A stretch of 64,000 bases of DNA from Liolophura sinensis (lineage: Eukaryota; Mollusca; Polyplacophora; Chitonida; Chitonidae). This document shows, piece by piece, positions 59,837 through 64,000 of the stretch. Positions within the stretch are counted from its first letter, which is position 1; each line of letters opens with the position of its first letter. The DNA lies in assembly GCF_032854445.1 (NCBI RefSeq), contig NC_088306.1, positions 12,021,386 through 12,085,385 of the forward strand, read 5' to 3'. The position numbers and the translations under genes were made by a program. The notes under the pieces were generated by a model. The model had not been told where the DNA came from. It saw nothing but the letters and a program-made list of their open reading frames with translations, and did no database searches.

Positions 59837-60035
59837 TCACATGCTGAGCGCGGCTTGAGGCCGAAAAACACCTATGATAAACAACACACACTTATTAATC
59901 ACCTGAGACTATTCCGGTCACATACGTCCATCAGTATATACCTGTCTAATAAAACTATGCGTTTTGCAATGTCATTTTCATATTAACTCAAATGAACGAA
60001 ATCCTTGTACCAGGTGTTTTTCCAACTTTTGCCAT

Positions 60036-60232
60036 AATTTATTTAGTTATCTGATCGTTGTTTATCGCCCTAATCAAGAATGTTTCACTTATACGATGGG
60101 TGTCGGTACTATTGGTAGAGGGAACCTGAGAGTCATGAGTAAACCACTACTCTTCACTAGGTGCCTGACACACCCACTGATGTAAAGCCGCGATGCAACT
60201 ATCAAGAGCTGGATTCGAGCTTGCGATCTAAT
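60036..60232 (-). mobile_element. SINE family C, diverged copy
   Basis: On the minus strand a B-box-like gcaagctcgaatccagctct is followed by tgcatcgcggctttacatca, gtgtgtcaggcacctagtg and the tail ttgattagggcgataaacaa with an A-rich end. It resembles the copy at 25188-25420 more than family A. Confidence 0.6.
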
Positions 60233-60255
60233 CGATGATTGTCACAACCTAGGAC

Positions 60256-60402
60256 ATTTATTTTATTTTATTTATTTAATTGGTGTTTAACATCGTGCTC
60301 AAGAATATTCCCTTTATACGACGGCGGTCAACATTATGGTGGGAGGAAACCGAGCAGAGCCCAAGGGAAACCCACGGCCATCCGCAGGTTGCTGGCAGAC
60401 TC
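60256..60402 (-). mobile_element. SINE family A, 5'-truncated copy
   Basis: On the minus strand it starts at agtctgccagcaacctgcgg and runs to the tail ttgagcacgatgttaaacac and (AAAT)n. Confidence 0.88.
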
Positions 60403-61657
60403 TCTCTGCAATTACACGGAGACAGATGAATCACTTCCGAGTTTCTCGATTATAATGCAAACATTTTACGCTAATGCTTTGCCTGAATTTCTAATTACAT
60501 AAAGGAAAAGGGTTGCGGATAATAACCTAGGTATTACAAACTGCATGGAAAGAATCATCACGATTTCCCTGGATACAAACATCTCAAATGTTAGAGTTTC
60601 TTTTCTGCATACCTTATTTTAAAAAAATCCAGACCTATAAGCACGCTCATTATTTACTCGTCACAGTTTCTTTGATCTCAGGCGTTAGTACTTATAGGTT
60701 GTCTATGTCACATGTCTTGAATCTTACGTGAGTACGTGAGTACTTTTAGTTTTTCCTTCTGCACATAGTTTCTTAGAACCAGGCAGCCAAGGCTTTAGGT
60801 TTCTTCCACATAATTTCCCAGATGCCAGTACTTTACGCTCGTCTATTCGGCATAGTTTCGTGGATCTCAGACTTTCTATTCCAAAAATCCTTAAATCAAG
60901 ACACTAGAGCTTATAGATGTCGGTTTATTTTTATGAGCTATGGAAACTTTTTCTTTGACTTTTAACGATCAACTCCTCAAAGTTTGGTTGTTACAATTCG
61001 TCTGTTACGTGGAGGTACAACACACGCAGTAAAATATATGTATGCATGTACAACAACACAAAATGGCGGCCGTAAAGGTGTACATCGTTGTAAGAATGCA
61101 TATTGTATATCAGACAACGGCTTCGTCATGCATGAGTTTCCAGTTCATAAAACGTCATCTCTAATAACAAGGTTTGAGGCTAAACAAACAATGAACAAAT
61201 GCAGTTGCCTATTGACAACAACATCATCTTCATTTCGCACATCTCTACTTCAGTTTTATGTGGAGATTTTCCGAGATCTTCTTTCATGAAAATGCCTTGG
61301 TATACACCGAACTTTACTCAGGCTAACGCCTCGGTAAACACTAGCACATATACATATATCGCTCAAACAAAGGAAAGCTATCATTTTTGCACAAAGAACA
61401 TTAACAGAGTTTGAACGAAGGACTTGGATATAATTTGCACACCGGAAAGTGTATTCTTCTGCTGCATTTGTTTGAGCCCATTGCGCATGACTAGATCAGT
61501 TGATGCGAACTTGAGTAATAATTATCGTAATAAAAAAAAAATCATTTTTACAAACCAAGTTTTATCCTTACTATAAATGCACGTATTCACATTCACAGAA
61601 ATCGCTTAACTTGATGAATTAAAAGATTTCGGTTTATAATTGTTAAACTTGTCTTAC
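60403..61657. other. No supported gene
   Basis: A 101-codon plus opening (60984-61289) lacks support. If the exon at 61658-61978 is real, this is its downstream intron. No phase-compatible exon was found in it. Confidence 0.35.
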
Positions 61658-61978
61658 CTTTACCGCCCGGAGACGCCGTTGAACCGATGGAGGAGACAGT
61701 CGTAGTGGTACCATTCGAGAATGCGGTAGTAGAAGTCCTATTCGGGAAGGCGGTTGTAAAATTACCGTTGGAGACAACTGTTGCAGAAGTTTCATTGGAA
61801 AATGAGATCGCGGAAGCACGCTCGGAGAGAAGGGTTGTAGAAGTACTGTTCAAGAGGGCGTCGGTAGTCTTCGACATGGTTGCAGTGTTACGTCTGTTTC
61901 TGATATCCTTACAGGTCGTGTTGTTATACAGTTTTACTCGTCTAAACCCGACCACAAGAGTAACAGGACACGGGAGTT
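61658..61978 (-). CDS. Candidate mucin-like exon (Ser/Thr/Asn-rich repeats)
   Basis: On the minus strand, acceptor tatatatgtgaatag (exon start 61978, phase 1) and donor AAAG|GTAAGA (exon end 61658, phase 1) frame a symmetric exon of 106 whole codons. It starts LPCPVTLVVG and has a second Cys (NNTTCKD). It then has about seven 9-residue repeats such as SNETSATVV, SNGNFTTAF, PNRTSTTAF and SNGTTTTVS. Most repeats carry an N-x-S/T sequon and many Ser/Thr, typical of a heavily glycosylated extracellular stalk. The phase fits exon 2 of the WxxW gene (giving Val-Trp at the join), but the signal-peptide exon of that gene lies between them. It is therefore either an alternative 5' part of that gene or a neighbour gene. 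A competing plus-strand opening (61687-62136) exists; the repeat period of 27 keeps frames open on both strands. Confidence 0.45.
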
Positions 61979-63024
61979 CTATTCACATATATAAGAACGC
62001 GATAGTCATAGAGATAAGTGAAATTAGATATTTTCCGGTTTTCTCCTGTTTAACTCTACCCACACCAGCCATGCATGAAACAGACCGAATGAATATGCGC
62101 CAAGATACATCTGTGCACCATGCAATGAACGTTTAATATCACACGACACCGACCCGACCTGTTTCGCCCAGACAATGCAACGCTCTCGTCCCGCCAGACT
62201 TATCCGATGCATAAAAGTCTCTGTACGTGAACCTTCGCCATTTTGAGGACTGGCTGACTATCAAGATTGCTTGCCGACTGGTAGGGTTGTCTCCCGTTCT
62301 TAAAGATGGCTTCCAAGTTTTCCAGGGACACAAATCCGGCAAAATTAAATAGAGCAGAAACGTTCTCTACTGAGGTCATTGACCCGAACAGTTTGTTCTT
62401 CGACAACTTTCTGCTGAGAATATATTGACCTACCACGTACTCACTGATGCGCGCATTATGGGGATTATAAGTGAACGACAGGCTTATTCAACTATATGTA
62501 TATGTATGTCAGCCGTCTTATATTTCACTGATAAAGAAAACACTTTGGTAATCCTGGCGACCTTCTGAAGCAGTACTTTTCAGGTCCTGGACAAAACCTG
62601 AACTCATTCATGCGAAAACGGAATAATTCGCGACGTGAAGTCTACTACAAGTCTGCTTAAGAGGATAGCTTTCACAAAACATCCAGCGGAATTTTACCGC
62701 CCTGTACATCTTTAATTACAATATGACTAGAACGTAGATAAGCTTGCTAAGAAAGAGGAACGAGTGACCTTTTCTGAAAGTTTTCTCACCTCCGTGTACG
62801 TGTACTTTAATGTTTCCAGTCTGATGTGAAACAGGCCAAGTTAAGTTAAAGCTGAAAATACTTACTTAATTTTTTCTGTGAGGAACATATAGCCTAGAGC
62901 TAAAACCACAGAAATGATCGACAACAAATAGTTGACTAATTATAGAGTGCACAGGTTAATCTTCTGACGTCTTCTGATTTAGAATTTAATTACCTTTGTT
63001 GTTTGCCTTGGGCAAAATCACACA
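61979..63024. other. No defined gene
   Basis: Positions 62150-62440 are relatively G+C-rich and open on the minus strand in two frames (62342-62139 and 62436-62200). No splice sites could be matched, so no exon is called. It may hold upstream exons of the mucin-like gene. Confidence 0.3.
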
Positions 63025-63835
63025 GTTTCCAGTGGCTGCAAAAATCGCCTAGATGCAATAGCTTATCTCAGGAGCTCTACAACGGGTTTTCTTATGCCTA
63101 GCACAAAAAGACCGCTGGGATTTTTTTTCTGGAGCTCTCCCGAGTTTGCACATCGCTCGCTACGCTCAAAATTATCGCTAGAATGAAATGTTTCTCTATG
63201 GTGCTTTGCAGAGGTTTCCCGCCCGGCCTCTCGCTCAAAGCGATCGCTGGACTGAAACTTTTTTCTGGAACTCTTTTGGGTTTTCCTATCCTTCGCATAT
63301 TACACGATCGCTGGGATGAACAGAGTTTTACGGTGCTCTACTGGATTTTCACGTGGCACCCTTCGCTTAAGACCATCACTTGAATCCCTACCCATAGAAA
63401 AGTATGACATAGATATGTATATCATTCATTTGTCTATGTATTAAATGTATTACTGTGATGAAATGCCTTTTATTGGAGCTCTACGGGTTTGGCCATTCTA
63501 CCTTGATTATGATCCATCCGCCTTTCGCTCAAAACGATAGCCGGGAGGAAGACGTTTTCTGCTGGGTTTGACCAGCCTTCGCACTAAACCATCGATGAAA
63601 TGAAAATGTTATTTCCTGGGGCTCTGCTGGATTTGCCCACCCTGTGCGGGATGAAAAGTATTTTCTGGAGCTTTTTCACCTTAATCTCAAAACCATCGCT
63701 GGAATGAAGAAACACTCCCGGGTCTCTGCCAGGTTTACCCAACCTTCCTTCAAATTGATCGTTAAGAAGAGACGATTATTTCCTGGAGCTGTAACTGGTT
63801 TCTCCATGCCTAGCCGAAGATTCTGCAATGAGGGT
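63025..63835. repeat. Strongly diverged tandem repeat, about 66-bp unit, about 10 copies
   Basis: A consensus of ttttctggagctctgctggg, tttgcccatccttcgctcaa, aacgatcgctgggatgaaa can be traced through 63118, 63191, 63257, 63326, 63469, 63553, 63610, 63660 and 63775, with gaps (63395-63465 is unrelated). Identity between units is low, so the array is old. No coding value is apparent. Confidence 0.75.
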
Positions 63836-64000
63836 CTTCTCCTTGCCAATATTCCGATTTAAGCAATAGGTGACGGGCTGTGTGTGAGGGAACGTAGCTC
63901 CTATAATAATGAAAGGTAGGCATTTAGTTACCTACTCCTGTTCAAACTCCACCTCTAGTCTATGTCAAACTTCAAGGTCTATTTTCATGCCAAACCTCTA

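Noticed and set aside
59620-59986. Openings through the 18-bp repeat (SYAMSV-like or SDIAYDTDIAYD-like)
   Set aside because: An 18-base period keeps all frames without stops open. No splice or domain support on either strand.
61687-62136. Plus-strand 149-codon opening opposite the mucin-like exon
   Set aside because: No matching splice signals were seen. Its openness is explained by the 27-base repeat. The minus strand has phase-matched acceptor and donor plus glycosylation sequons.

Overview
This is a non-coding-rich stretch of an animal nuclear genome, most likely a mollusc. The evidence is A+T-rich DNA, spliced genes with long introns, many tRNA-derived SINEs with target-site duplications, and large minisatellite arrays. 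The commonest SINE (called A here) resembles a SINE type I associate with molluscs; that placement is from memory, and no species can be named. There are no bacterial-type operons, rRNA genes or CRISPR arrays.

Layout. 1-7.2 kb: the possible end of a plus-strand coding exon, SINE fragments, and a 77-bp satellite (about 51 copies). 7.2-11.9 kb: a 47-bp satellite (about 92 core copies) with higher-order structure and a decayed right edge. 12-25 kb: SINEs, a third array (26/32-bp units, decayed left edge) and a cluster of perfect CRE palindromes. 25.4-25.8 kb: a GC-rich minus-strand exon of an unrecognised gene. 26-39 kb: SINEs and minor repeats. 39.1-54.7 kb: the best gene in the window. 55-64 kb: SINEs, a 40-bp array (30 copies), a mucin-like minus-strand exon and a decayed roughly 66-bp array at the right end.

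The key gene (minus strand, 54735 to 39137) was assembled by eye from four exons with matching splice phases. It predicts a 325-residue type I membrane protein: signal peptide, one WxxW (Mucin2_WxxW/CysD-type) cysteine domain, one transmembrane helix, and a long cytoplasmic tail with two PPxY motifs (WW-domain ligands). A mucin-like Ser/Thr/Asn-rich exon 7 kb upstream on the same strand has compatible phase-1 ends. It may be an alternative stalk for the same gene or part of a neighbour.

At least four SINE families with different heads (A, B, C, E) share a related 3' tail (around gagtacggcgtaaaacacc), which suggests one LINE machinery moves them all. Most long ORFs in the window are by-products of tandem repeats whose period is not a multiple of three, or of antisense SINE sequence, and are not annotated as genes.
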